Source of the DNA: Phytophthora colocasiae
Taxonomy: Eukaryota; Oomycota; Peronosporomycetes; Peronosporales; Peronosporaceae
Length of the DNA: 64,000 bases
Direction: 5' to 3'
NCBI GenBank assembly: GCA_018806915.1
Contig: JAGKQI010000104.1
Location: 1,488,001-1,552,000, forward strand
In this document: piece after piece, positions 1-9,800 of the stretch
How positions within the stretch are numbered: the stretch's first letter is position 1
Layout: each line of letters starts with the position of its first letter
Notes under the pieces: generated by a model
Database searches by the model: none
The model's input: the letters and a program-made list of their open reading frames with translations, nothing else
What the model was told of the DNA's origin: nothing
Program-made: the position numbers and the translations under genes

Positions 1-114
1 CTTGGATTGAGTATAGTCTCGTAAAAGCTGGTAGATTTACGTCAAGTGTGATAGTCGACAATCACAGTGGCGGCGACCTTTGGCTGAGGAGTTTTTATTC
101 ACACATCAAAAACA

Positions 115-1923
115 ATGGCGCGCGGGAAAAAGCGACGTGTAAATGACTGCGTTGATGGAGCTGCAGTGGCTCAAGTTCTACAGTCCAAGCGAACGAACAC
201 AAGTACCAAACGAACGTATCAGTCTAAGGTAAAGACGATTATCGCGTGGTTAGCTGAGCATCACCCCAGTGCCATTGATGTAGAACGCGAAACTTTGCAA
301 CTTCCATTGGCTAAAAGCATAGTGCTCGATTTTTTTGGTTATATATGCAGTCCAGCAAACACATGCGACCAGGATGGCATTCATGCCAATGATGCACCAA
401 GTGTTCCACTGTCAGTATCGTGTGTGTGGGGATACCGGAGCGCTCTAGTCGATGTGTACCATTCTCGCCTACTGGATCTAGAGAGTTCTCTGGACACTGA
501 GCTGCGTCGAATGCTGGAAGGCTACGAGAAAGTGATCAATCGTTTAAAGAGGCGTGGGCTAATGAAGATTAAAGAAGGCAAACGTGATCTCAAAAGTTCA
601 GGATACGGTATCCTTGCATTAAAGCTGATGAAAGATGCACCAACGCGAAAAGGACAGTCTTGGTCTACAATTATGTTTGGCTGGGGATATTTCGTGCTGA
701 TGTGGAATTTAATGAGTCGATCGGAGTCCGTCGACGCAATAATGCTGCAGCATATTGACTGGTCAGAGGATTGCCTTATCGTGGAGGAACAGGGTCACAA
801 AGGTGACCAAACTGGAGCTGAGAAGTTTGGCAAGCATGTATATGCAAACCCTTATGAACCGTCACAGTGTCCAATACTTGCGCTTGCTGTGCTTCTTTTT
901 TCATGTCCAGAGCGTGGGCCCGGAGGCAAGCAGCAACTGTTTCTCGGTGGAGATAATAGAAATCGGTTTGGGCGAATTTTACGTCGGATAGTTCTCGCAT
1001 TAAACGAGGATGAATTGGCGAGTCTCGGGTGCAATACCGAAGATATCGGCACTCACAGTTTGAGGAAAGGAAGTAGTTCTTATGCACTTGGGCAAGTAAA
1101 TGGACCAACACCTGTCTCGGTCTACTTACGAATGGGGCAAAGTCTGGGGAAATTAAAAGATCGCTATATTCACTTTGGAGAGGGAGCTGATCAGCTGTGT
1201 GGGCGGATGATTGCCGGTTTACCCTTTAGTTCTGAGAGGTTTGCTGTGCTCCCGCCCCATTTTCCTAGCTCAATAACCAGTCAAATGGATATTCAGTACT
1301 GGAATACGATAGTAAGTGGCTATTCGAACTATCCCCGTGGTATTCAATCTGCTTTCCCTTTCTTTCTGGCATCAATTATCTACCATGAACAATTTCTTCG
1401 TGACACATTACTGGGTTCCCATCCAATTTTTAAGGCGCGGATATTTACAGCGAATGGACTACTACATCAGCAGCGCGGGATATCTATATTAGCTATTGGT
1501 GTTTGCAGTAGCACCGGCATGAAAGCAACTGGTATCCCCGCGCATCTTGCCATTGCAAAACAAGTTGACCAGTTACGGGATGAAATAAAGACGCTTCGTC
1601 ACGAAATGATTGGTCTGAAGACTGATATGACTGGTTCACTACCCCAAAACGTCGCGTCATTGGTGGTCAGTGAATTACGACAAAACTTTGTAGTTAATGG
1701 CGTTGTTCCGGTATCGCTTCGGGATATCGACTCTAGAATTGATGAGTTGCGAGCTAATCTCGCAGCAGAATTTCGTCAGGTAGTGTGTGGAGTACATTCA
1801 AACGCTGAAAACCTCACTACACCATCTCCTCAAACCCAACCTACATCCTGGAAAACGTGGAATTGGGGATGGTCTGCTGTACCATTCCGTGCCAATGAAT
1901 TGGGAGTTTCCTGCTCGAACTAG
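115..1923 (+). CDS. Crypton-type tyrosine recombinase (transposase)
   Basis: A 602-residue intact reading frame with the layout of a Crypton transposase, which moves DNA by tyrosine-recombinase cutting and joining through a circular intermediate. The catalytic set is visible: Arg202 in the motif LMSRSES, His314 and Arg317 in THSLRKG, and Tyr351 in KDRYIHF, the last followed by a glycine-rich turn. Residues about 30-150 form an N-terminal helical core-binding domain; residues about 480-505 form a coiled coil (heptads around QVDQLRDEIKTLRHEM). ATG at 115 has AACA in front. Oomycete Cryptons are classed as CryptonS; that placement is by family resemblance and not by a search. The frame has no stops or frameshifts, so the copy may be young or domesticated. 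The element ends were not found: Cryptons lack terminal inverted repeats. Confidence 0.85.
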   Translation: MARGKKRRVNDCVDGAAVAQVLQSKRTNTSTKRTYQSKVKTIIAWLAEHHPSAIDVERETLQLPLAKSIVLDFFGYICSPANTCDQDGIHANDAPSVPLSVSCVWGYRSALVDVYHSRLLDLESSLDTELRRMLEGYEKVINRLKRRGLMKIKEGKRDLKSSGYGILALKLMKDAPTRKGQSWSTIMFGWGYFVLMWNLMSRSESVDAIMLQHIDWSEDCLIVEEQGHKGDQTGAEKFGKHVYANPYEPSQCPILALAVLLFSCPERGPGGKQQLFLGGDNRNRFGRILRRIVLALNEDELASLGCNTEDIGTHSLRKGSSSYALGQVNGPTPVSVYLRMGQSLGKLKDRYIHFGEGADQLCGRMIAGLPFSSERFAVLPPHFPSSITSQMDIQYWNTIVSGYSNYPRGIQSAFPFFLASIIYHEQFLRDTLLGSHPIFKARIFTANGLLHQQRGISILAIGVCSSTGMKATGIPAHLAIAKQVDQLRDEIKTLRHEMIGLKTDMTGSLPQNVASLVVSELRQNFVVNGVVPVSLRDIDSRIDELRANLAAEFRQVVCGVHSNAENLTTPSPQTQPTSWKTWNWGWSAVPFRANELGVSCSN

Positions 1924-2024
1924 TGTAAAGGCAATGTGGAATTTGTGGTTTTGGGGATAAACACACCGGTATTCGGCCCTATCGACTGCTCAGCAAGCAA
2001 CATGATATCAAATCAGAGCACAAG

Positions 2025-2270
2025 ATGCGGCATTCCCGCGTACAAAAGGTGATGCAGTATTTACAACAGCTTGCAGAGGAGAGTAGTTTGCTTAATGGTG
2101 CCGCCACAATATCGGACATGCAGCTCGATGCTGCTGATCAAGTGTTCAGCAACGCGTTTGCTATCTTGCTGTCAAAGGTATATACAACAGCACCACCCAA
2201 GCGTGCTGTTGAGCTGACCTGCGGAACGATCTACAATCGCTTACGTTGTTATCAAAATGCCTTAAGTTAA
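2025..2270 (+). CDS. Small hypothetical protein downstream of the Crypton recombinase
   Basis: An 81-residue frame starting at an ATG about 100 bp after the recombinase stop, same strand. It is Leu/Ala rich and probably helical, with no motif that I recognise. It could be a second small Crypton product, a 3' exon or chance. Codon use looks plausible, but there is no independent evidence of translation. Confidence 0.3.
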   Translation: MRHSRVQKVMQYLQQLAEESSLLNGAATISDMQLDAADQVFSNAFAILLSKVYTTAPPKRAVELTCGTIYNRLRCYQNALS

Positions 2271-2582
2271 CGCAAACCTTTTAGAATTCAATATCCAATC
2301 AACATCAAGTATTTTCCAAGTATTTGTGTGATAAAATCACTATCACACATGCAGTCATTATATACATTTTTTTTTGTATAACGCTAGAACTGCGTCCGTA
2401 TGTAAGTTACCTCGTAATAAAAGCAAGATCTGTAGGAGAGGGATAACTAATAAACTACTTCCTCAATCGTAGATAACTTTTTTTCTCAGTTAGCTGACTG
2501 GCAGGCAGAAAACCGCACCGTAAGTATAAACAGGTATTGTACTTACAAAATCAGCATTTCGCAATTTGCTCCAGCAGCATCA
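2271..2582. other. AT-rich spacer between Crypton region and effector
   Basis: No coding frame is convincing here. The stretch is AT-rich with a T9 tract near 2369. Its last part immediately precedes the ATG at 2583 that belongs to the interrupted effector, so it should contain the original effector promoter and 5' leader. The right end of the Crypton element probably also lies here but leaves no visible terminal repeat. Confidence 0.4.
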
Positions 2583-2915
2583 ATGCGCTTTGTTTGTTTT
2601 GTAGCGGGTTGGATCTGGAGACGGCGGTGAACGGCGAACCTAAGGACAGCGAACCTAAGGACGGTGAGAGGAACATGTCGGCCGTGGAGCGCGTGGTTGA
2701 AGGACGGCACCAGCACAGCACGAACGTGGAGGTCCAGTGTGGCCAGAAACGGCGAATGAGCGGCGAGCGCAGCGCGCTGCCGAGTTAGTGATTGGACGTG
2801 GGAACCTACGAGGAGATGTGTTCGACGGAGGCTGATCAACGGGAGTGGTACGATGGGAGCGGTCTTGATGATGAGGAGCGTTGTGAGCGACGGCGAGGCC
2901 GGAGCTTCAGTTGGA

Positions 2916-3056
2916 AATTCGCCACCGAGGGCGCAGAGTTCGGAATTTGCCACGTCGGGCAAAGGACGGTGGATAATTTGCCACGAAGGGCACAGTTTGA
3001 GATACGCCACAGAGGGCGCAGTTGTTAAGAATTCGCCACTGAGGGCGTAGTGTTGA
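2916..3056. repeat. Minisatellite inside the solo LTR (about five 23-34 bp units)
   Basis: Five degenerate copies of a unit with the core TTYGCCACNNAGGGC follow one another at about 2917, 2943, 2977, 3002 and 3030. They belong to the presumed U3 part of the LTR, where such arrays often act as enhancers or vary between copies. Any function is inference. Confidence 0.65.
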
Positions 3057-3420
3057 GACGTGGACGTGGGCTGCAAGTCTTCAGCGACTTCAAGAGGAAG
3101 GGCGCTTTCGGACGGCGGTGCGAGAACGAGGAACCGGCGGACGACGACCGGGCTGGAGTGGCGTCGGGCGTCGTTGGCGGGCTGGAACCTGGTGAACGAC
3201 CTGCTGGACGAACCGTAGGAGACATTGTAGTTGAGAGAGACGTGGACGTGGGGCTGTGAGTCTTCAGCGACTTCAAGAGGAAGGGCGCTTTCTGACGACG
3301 GAGTGGAAGCGAGGAACTGGCGGACAATTACCGGCGGAAGTGGCGCTGGACGTTGTTGGCGGGCTGGAACCTGGTGGACGATCTGTCGGAGGAACCGTAG
3401 AGGACTCAGCAGTTGAGGTA
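3057..3420. repeat. 182-bp tandem duplication inside the solo LTR
   Basis: Two diverged direct copies, 3057-3238 and 3239-3420, both begin GACGTGGACGTGG and share the block TCTTCAGCGACTTCAAGAGG near their starts. They differ at many positions, so the duplication predates this insertion and is probably a property of the LTR family. Confidence 0.7.
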
Positions 3421-4446
3421 GACGTGTATTGAGAAGTTAATAAATAGGATCGACCGTACCGTTTTACGGGAGATCCGGCGCAGTACCAAGTGGGTGCTGT
3501 TGGCCAGTGGACGAGTTGAAGAGCAAGTGAACGCCTGTTCGTCGCCCTAGGACAACAGCGGGCTATACGACACGCCCAACTAGCCGGGCGAGATAACAGG
3601 CTACGCTACAGTTTGTCAGCAGTGGCTTTCCTCACATTTGTTGCAGGCAACCCCCCTCGAGTTTCCGAATTCGACGCCTCCAATCAACACCAAGTTCACG
3701 TTACAAGCACGAGCTTCGAATCAACCGCGAGGCTTTTACGAACGAGAAGAACTATCGACGAGGAGAGAGCAGGCGGAGGGATCTCTGTGTCCGGCGTTGA
3801 CAAGATTGCAAAATTCCTTAAGCCTTCGAAAGTGACCGATGAGCAGCTTCAGAAGTGGTTCCACAAGGGGAAATCTGCAGAAAAGGTATTTTATCGCATG
3901 GGCCTTACGAACGCTCACATCGAAAACCTATTCGAAAGCCCCCAATTCGTGAGGTGGCTTCAATACGCCGACGACTTCAGTGTTTACTTTCGACTCAGTA
4001 TAGCGATGATACAGTGTACAGATGGATTGAGTTGGCCAAGCAGGAACCGAAGATCAAGGCTCTCGGCACCAAACTACAAGCTGACCAAATGGACCACTGG
4101 ATTGCGACTCGTAAAGACCCCAATGAGGTTTTCAAGTTATACGGTCTCAACCACGCTGGAAAGAATATCCTGGGTGAAGCACTTGGATGATTGGAACAAG
4201 GCTAATTTCCACAAAAAGATGGCTATGATCGATGGGAATCGGGGAAATTACAAGAACTTGGATCTAGTGCCGATACTTGCAGCGGCGGAAAAGGTCCCCA
4301 GTACCCAGAAGCTGGCGTCGCAGTTGCAGGATGCGCTGGTGGATAAGTGGATCGCTGAGAAGAAGTACCTCAAAGGATGGCTCACTCCTGGTGCTTCTTC
4401 GGACGATATACTTAAGCAGCTCACCACGAAACTTAACAGTGTGTAG

Positions 4447-5015
4447 ATGATACTTGTGATCAGAAACATCTTCATTGCCGTCCGCCCACTCCATCACTTA
4501 AAAGTTAATTAAGTACCACCAATTATTGCTTGACTTCAGACCATAGAGATGGATCTGCTCTCCACCGAGGCCCAGCAATATAGGTGAGCATGATCCAAAT
4601 ATCCAGGTCCAACAGACAGTAACATCCATTAAGTTTCACTTGTACATACAGACATCCACACCTTCCAGATACGTCGACACGCGTATCGAAGACGCTCGGT
4701 CATTTGTACAGGTTTGATCATAGCAACTTTAATATCCACATCCACAAAGCCTAACGTTGACAAAAAAAATTTCAGCTTTGGCAATAGGGGGCCAACCAGC
4801 AATATCCAAAACAATAGTTCATTTCTTGATTCGTAGCTGTTTGACTCTCCGTCCATTTGACTTGCAACAGGATGTGATGCTACGTACCTTCAACCTACAA
4901 CTTAGCTGGCAATCTACAGCGTACCGTCAAGAGCAAAACAGGTTAATCGATACTGAAGACACCAATTGGTACAAAGGACGCGAAGCACATACTTCATGTC
5001 GATAGAGGCGTTTTC
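4447..5015. other. Intergenic stretch, nothing recognised
   Basis: About 570 bp between the effector pseudogene and the 3' end of the OHCU decarboxylase gene. Short open frames exist on both strands but none shows a domain or motif. It should hold the 3' untranslated parts of both convergent genes. Confidence 0.4.
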
Positions 5016-5747
5016 TTACTCTTGCAATAGCTTCTTCAGCCGGATCTTGGTGATCTTGCTCTGCTCATCTGCCGCCACCGAAAGTTCGTGTGCGGGACTG
5101 TTGTTCACGCGAGATTCCAAAATATGGAGCATCTCCGACGCAGATTTCCCAGTTGCACACACAATGTAAATATACCTGCAAATAAATATTCGTTAGGATA
5201 ACAATTGTAAATGACCGCCATAATAACGAAGCTCTCTAGGCGGACCCGAACTTCTTGTAGTATGCTTCGTTGAGCTCCCCCAGTCGATCCAGCACAGCTT
5301 CGTCTGCATTTCTCGTCGCCTACAAATGCATTCTGCTCAATATATCTACATTTCCTCGAGAAAAAAAGACCAAATACGACACCTTTTGCTCTTGCGCTTC
5401 CCATTCCTTAATCGGCTTTTTCGTTCGTCCAATCTACACAATTCCAAATAAAAAAATACCAATTCATTACTCACCGTCGTAACCTTAACGTTTCCAAATC
5501 CAAACCATTGTTAACAGACCATCGGATGCGCTGCAAACGCTTCGAGCCAATCTTCTCTGGTCAACGAGGACTCCACTTCCTTCGCCGCTTGACAGAGGTC
5601 CTCCAAGTCCCGCAATGGGAACTTCTTGGCCATTTCTGACGCCCAACGCGAAGACCCGCAGCAATGCAACAGCTTTAGGCGGAAAGACGAGTCTTCCTTC
5701 TCAGCGCCAGGGGCAGCCGCAGCAGCGTTCAGCTCGGAGAGGTCCAT
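5016..5747 (-). CDS. OHCU decarboxylase (uric acid degradation), four exons
   Basis: 2-oxo-4-hydroxy-4-carboxy-5-ureidoimidazoline decarboxylase carries out the last step from uric acid to S-allantoin, normally in peroxisomes or cytosol. Exons read 5747-5520, 5433-5380, 5319-5246 and 5175-5016, giving 171 residues, the usual family length. Family landmarks are LLHCCGSSRWASEMA near residue 30, the catalytic-His motif DWLEAFAAHPM continued across intron 1 by IG, and KKFG joined to YIYIVCATGKSASEML across intron 3, then the helix ending IRLKKLLQE. Introns are 86, 60 and 70 nt with AG acceptors. Donors are GTCTGT, GTCGTA and GTCCGC; the second was chosen because the usual-looking GTGTCG two bases earlier breaks the frame, so exon 2 is the least certain. 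Introns 1 and 3 are strongly supported by the motifs they restore. Confidence 0.85.
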
Positions 5748-5822
5748 GATGCAATGAACATACAGTTTGAAAAAAAAAAACTTTTTAAAAAGGGTAATTT
5801 ATAAGAAACTTTTTTTCGGTAT

Positions 5823-6617
5823 TCACGTTGTCTTTGCTTTGGGTATGGAGTAACCTGTGGTGGGCGGTTCGCGATAGGATCCAAACATTCGGTCCCAGAA
5901 GGTGAAATATTGTCCGTAATTGTAGACAAACTGTTCGTGATGCACTGAATGGTGTCGTGCTCCATTGACGATTTTATTGTGCGAGAGGTAGTATCCGTCG
6001 TGAATGCTGATAGTCCAGAAGTTGACAGCGACAAAGAGCGCGAGGAACAACCCCCGATGGATAGGGAAGAGCATGATGTAGAAATGGTAAGGCAAACTCT
6101 GGATGTAGCCGTCCACCGGGTGGAAAGCGTGCGATGCGAATGGAGAGCAGACAATCCACTTGTGGTGAGACTTGTGTAGTGACGCGTAGATGAGCGGGTG
6201 GTGTAACCAGCGATGAAACCAGTAGATCAGCATATCCGAAAAGCAAATGAACGCCACGATGGTCAATGCTTCAAACCCGTAGCCGAACTTGCCAAATTCT
6301 GTATACGTCTTGGAGTAGCCACGAACATCCGCAAGGAACCACGGGAGTGCCAACAGCACCATCACAGGGATGGACTTCATCGAGACCAAGATTTCACTGT
6401 GTACTTGGTTTTTCCGGAACTTCGGGTGGCTCATCAACTCCTTGTCAAACAGGAATTCATACGCAAACCCAGCACCAATGAAGTAGAGTAGATACCCACC
6501 CACCAGTGTAAGCACCGTTATAGATGCAATCTGGCGGTAGATGTCGTCACGAGGCAGATGTGCAGGGTACAGAGCATCTAGCGCATAGTAGTCGGCGTAC
6601 TCGACGATGAGGTCCAT
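5823..6617 (-). CDS. Sterol C5-desaturase-like enzyme (fatty acid hydroxylase superfamily)
   Basis: A 264-residue di-iron membrane enzyme. It has the three histidine boxes of the superfamily: HRWLHH (about 135-140), HKSHH (148-152) and HHSVHH (225-230), between hydrophobic spans at about 30-55, 80-100, 115-138 and 190-210. This fits an ER lathosterol/episterol C5(6)-desaturase (ERG3 type). Start: the ATG at 6617; a longer open frame to 6647 begins only with TTG. The gene is 75 bp downstream of the OHCU decarboxylase start on the same strand and divergent from the SNF2 gene (261 bp apart). Phytophthora species are known sterol auxotrophs, so the enzyme would act on sterols taken from a host. 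Other members of the superfamily cannot be fully excluded. Confidence 0.8.
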   Translation of the reverse strand: MDLIVEYADYYALDALYPAHLPRDDIYRQIASITVLTLVGGYLLYFIGAGFAYEFLFDKELMSHPKFRKNQVHSEILVSMKSIPVMVLLALPWFLADVRGYSKTYTEFGKFGYGFEALTIVAFICFSDMLIYWFHRWLHHPLIYASLHKSHHKWIVCSPFASHAFHPVDGYIQSLPYHFYIMLFPIHRGLFLALFVAVNFWTISIHDGYYLSHNKIVNGARHHSVHHEQFVYNYGQYFTFWDRMFGSYREPPTTGYSIPKAKTT

Positions 6618-6878
6618 TGCAAATTTCGCAACCAGGAAAATTGCCAAGTGAGATTGGCCGTTCCGTCCATCGCCAACCTTACATTTTCATGCAGTTACCG
6701 ACCAGAGTGCACGATACGCCACCAGGATCCCATGCTTACGCTGAAATCGGCGAACCCTGATTACAATGCAAACAAAGGCGAAATTAATTTTCTCAGATTT
6801 TGCTTAGATCCTGCAAAACAATTATTGCAATACAATGTTTATGATTTGAAATTTTGTATGTCGAACTGCAAGGGTTAA

Positions 6879-9800
6879 ATGACAATTATGGCAATGGTGG
6901 AGACGCGCATGCTGGTGCTGTTGGCGCCAGTCTACCCGGACGTGTGTACTACCTCAGGTTCTACCTCCGTTGAGCTGCAGCGCACCGCGGACGACTGGCT
7001 CCAACTCGCATTCTCCACTCCCAACGGCATCGTGACGAAGGAAGCAGCTTGTATCAATAACCACGATGGTTGTCGCTGTGACTACGTTCGACTACTGCGA
7101 TCTCTAATGGTATTGAGCGAAAGGGAAGCTTTAAGTATCACGGGGACATATCTAATGGCTAAAACAGAGACAAAGGCACACGCCGTGTTGAAAATGAAGG
7201 TGAAAGTGCACCGCAATGCAACAATTGGCGAATCTCTGAAAGATTTTCAGTTGATTCTCAGCCATTTGCAAATGGAAGGGTTATCCATTGCACGACATAG
7301 TGAGAAATCGAGAAAAGAAGCTTGGAAAGCGGCTCTTTTGGATGCCACGTGCAGTTCCTGTCATGTTGTCGGTTGTCGACTGCATTCGTGGGAAGCCGAC
7401 GAAATTCTAGGCCCCAAGGCCAAATTGCACCTACCCGACGTGTTCCAGAGCCTCATGACGCACATGGAAGCGGAACAACAAGAAATTCGAGACAATATCA
7501 CATTGGTGCCTCGAGTTGAAGAGAAACCGGGAAAACCTCTTCAACTTACTAATTTGCCTACACATACGTTGCACCTTGTGGTGTGTATGTTGGAGGCCAA
7601 TGAACTGGTCAACTGGAGTGGGGTGTGCTCGCTGTTCCACCACTTGGCGTATGAAGTGGTTCCTGGATTGAATTTGGTGCTGTATGAGCATCAACGCAAA
7701 GGGTTAAAGTGGATGTTGCACCGTGAAACACCGTCATTGATCAATCAGTCGTTGTTGCATCCGTTTGTTTTCGCTCGCCGACCTGGACGGAAAATTAAAG
7801 TGGGGATCGATTTGACAGATATGAAAGCGGTGGAACACGTGGATACAACTACAAAAGATACCTGTGGAGGAATGTTTTGTGACGAGCCTGGACTAGGGAA
7901 AACAATCACGATGTTGGCTTTAATTCTCCGCACTAAAGGCCAAGCTACACGAAATGCACAAACACGGCTGGAAATGAGAGCTGAGGGTGCTTTAGACACA
8001 TATTTGCGTCCACGGGGTCATACGGTGCAGGAGGAAGATCTTGTGAGCTCCGGTGCGTCACTAATTGTGGTGCCAGATCCTCTAGTTGAACACTGGAAGT
8101 ATCAGATCGAAGCTCACGTGACTGATGGAGCATTACGCGCATATATTGACGAAGGCAACCAAAATCTTCCGTTAAATGTAGAGTTGGCTACGTATGACGT
8201 GGTTGTCACGTCATTCAGTCGCCTGGCGAAGGAGTGGAAACTCCACAGACCAGCCTCTTCATTGGAGAAACGAATGCCTGAGCGGTACGGTTTTGAAGGA
8301 CCTCAACGGTATGCTGACGGCACAGTTAGAGGAGAAGTGTCTTCTCTTTTAACGGTGCTTTGGGTGCGCGTTATTGTTGACGAAGGTCACAAACTAGGTG
8401 GACAAACCCCGACGAACCTGATGCGAATGGCGCGACTTTTATCTGCTGAACGACGATGGGTCATGACCGGAACACCAACACCAAACACGCTGCAGTCAGC
8501 CGATCTGCGATTCATGCACGGCCTCTTGGTTTTCCTCCGCAACAAACCGTACGGCCAGACGGATGGGCGTGCCTGGATCAAAGCGATCGCTCGGCCATTC
8601 GAGCAAAACCAACCCATTGGCTTCTACCGCTTGCAGAGTTTACTCAGCCGGATTATGATGCGGCACACAAAAGAATCCATTAAAGATATACTGCCAGAAC
8701 CAATTCGACACACGGTTTACATCGACCCCACGCCCAGTGAGTATGCGCAGTACAATGTAGTTGCTGCTGCAGTGCGCGCAAATTTGGTGATTACCAATCT
8801 GGATCCTCGAGTGCCTGGAAAGCTGCATTTGGATAGTTTGCTCAACCCGATCAACCGCAAAGAAGCCTTGCGGGTGGTTTCCAATTTGCGGTTGGCGTGC
8901 TGTGGCGGCGTCAAGAGCGAAGTGGTGTTGTCGGATAAGGCTCTACTGGAAACGATCAACATGCTTGTGGAGCTTGGAGTGAACCTTGGCAATATCGCCA
9001 CTGTTTCCGTGTATTTACGACGAGTCACACTCCCAGGGATGACGACGACGTGCGGTTGCTGTCAGCGCAAGTTGCAGCTACTCATGATAATACCTTGTGG
9101 CCACCTGTGCTGTGCGGATTGCATCGAAGATCGCTATACTGAAGTTGGGCCAAGCTGTTTCTTCTGCAAAGAGGTTTACGATCCTGAAGTTTTTCAGGAA
9201 CTCCAACCAGGTTTCGATTTCCGGGAGGTCGACGATGGTGACAAAGAGAACAGCACTATAAAAACAAGTGGTCAACAAAAGAGCCCCGGTGGTCAAGTGG
9301 TGCAAGGTAGTTCAAGAAGTCAGGCTCCAAATCGGCATTACTGGACGGTGGACGCGAGCAAGATTTTTTATGCAGCGGCAAGGATTCGTGAACTGAAGAA
9401 GGAGTTTGCTTATCGCAGTGCATGCCTAGGAGCCAACCAACCTAGAAAAGCACGCTACGTGAAGGTGATTATTTTCTCTCAATTCACGGAGATCATCTGG
9501 CGGACAAAACTCGCGTTCGAGCAGCAGAAAATCCCAACCGCAAACTTCATTACTCGTGTCGCACCGAAAGCGCGGATGAGGGCCTTGAAGCGCTTCCGTG
9601 AGGATCCTTCCTTGAACGTGTTATTGCTGTCGGAAATGGGGTCTCACGGTTTGGATCTCTCGTTCGTGACGCATGTCTTCCTGATGGAACAGATCTGGGA
9701 TAAATCGCTGGAGCAGCAAGTTATTAGTCGGGCACACCGAATGGGAGCGCAACAGGAAGTGGTAGTGGAGCAGCTCTGGATGCGAGGGAGTGTGGAGAGT

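Larger units (their letters stand above)
2600..3610. mobile_element. Solo LTR of a retrotransposon, 1011 bp
   Basis: The segment begins TGTAGCG and ends CGCTACA, a perfect 7-bp terminal inverted repeat with the standard TG...CA ends. It is flanked by GTTT on both sides (2596-2599 and 3611-3614), a 4-bp target-site duplication. No gag-pol remains, so this is the product of LTR-LTR recombination. A TATA-like AATAAATA lies near 3438. The left part holds a minisatellite and a 182-bp tandem duplication. Superfamily is not determinable from the LTR alone; it is unrelated to the short LTRs of the Copia element at 44856-50200. Confidence 0.85.
2583..4446 (+). pseudogene. RXLR-EER effector pseudogene with WY-type repeats, split by a solo LTR
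   Basis: RXLR effectors are secreted oomycete proteins that enter plant cells and dampen immunity. The RXLR motif is RLLR at 3730-3741 and the DEER motif is at 3757-3768. Downstream are three helical segments with the conserved Trp of WY folds (about 3850-3910, 4085-4150 and 4340-4385). Three lesions are visible. First, a solo LTR lies in the signal-peptide coding stretch: the ATG at 2583 and 17 nt of coding sequence sit left of it, the hydrophobic core right of it (3615 onward), in the same phase if the LTR and one target-site copy are discounted. Second, near 3970-4005 the reading shifts from frame 1 to frame 3 (codons starting at multiples of three). Third, near 4160-4180 it shifts back. 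The two shifts compensate, so they could be assembly errors, but the LTR break stands by itself. No full secreted protein is expected. Confidence 0.85.

Noticed and set aside
776..1111. 111-codon minus-strand frame
   Set aside because: Antisense shadow of the Crypton recombinase catalytic domain.
2543..3076. 177-codon minus-strand frame
   Set aside because: It lies across the solo LTR boundary and its minisatellite; repeats keep the frame open by chance and the encoded sequence has no domain.
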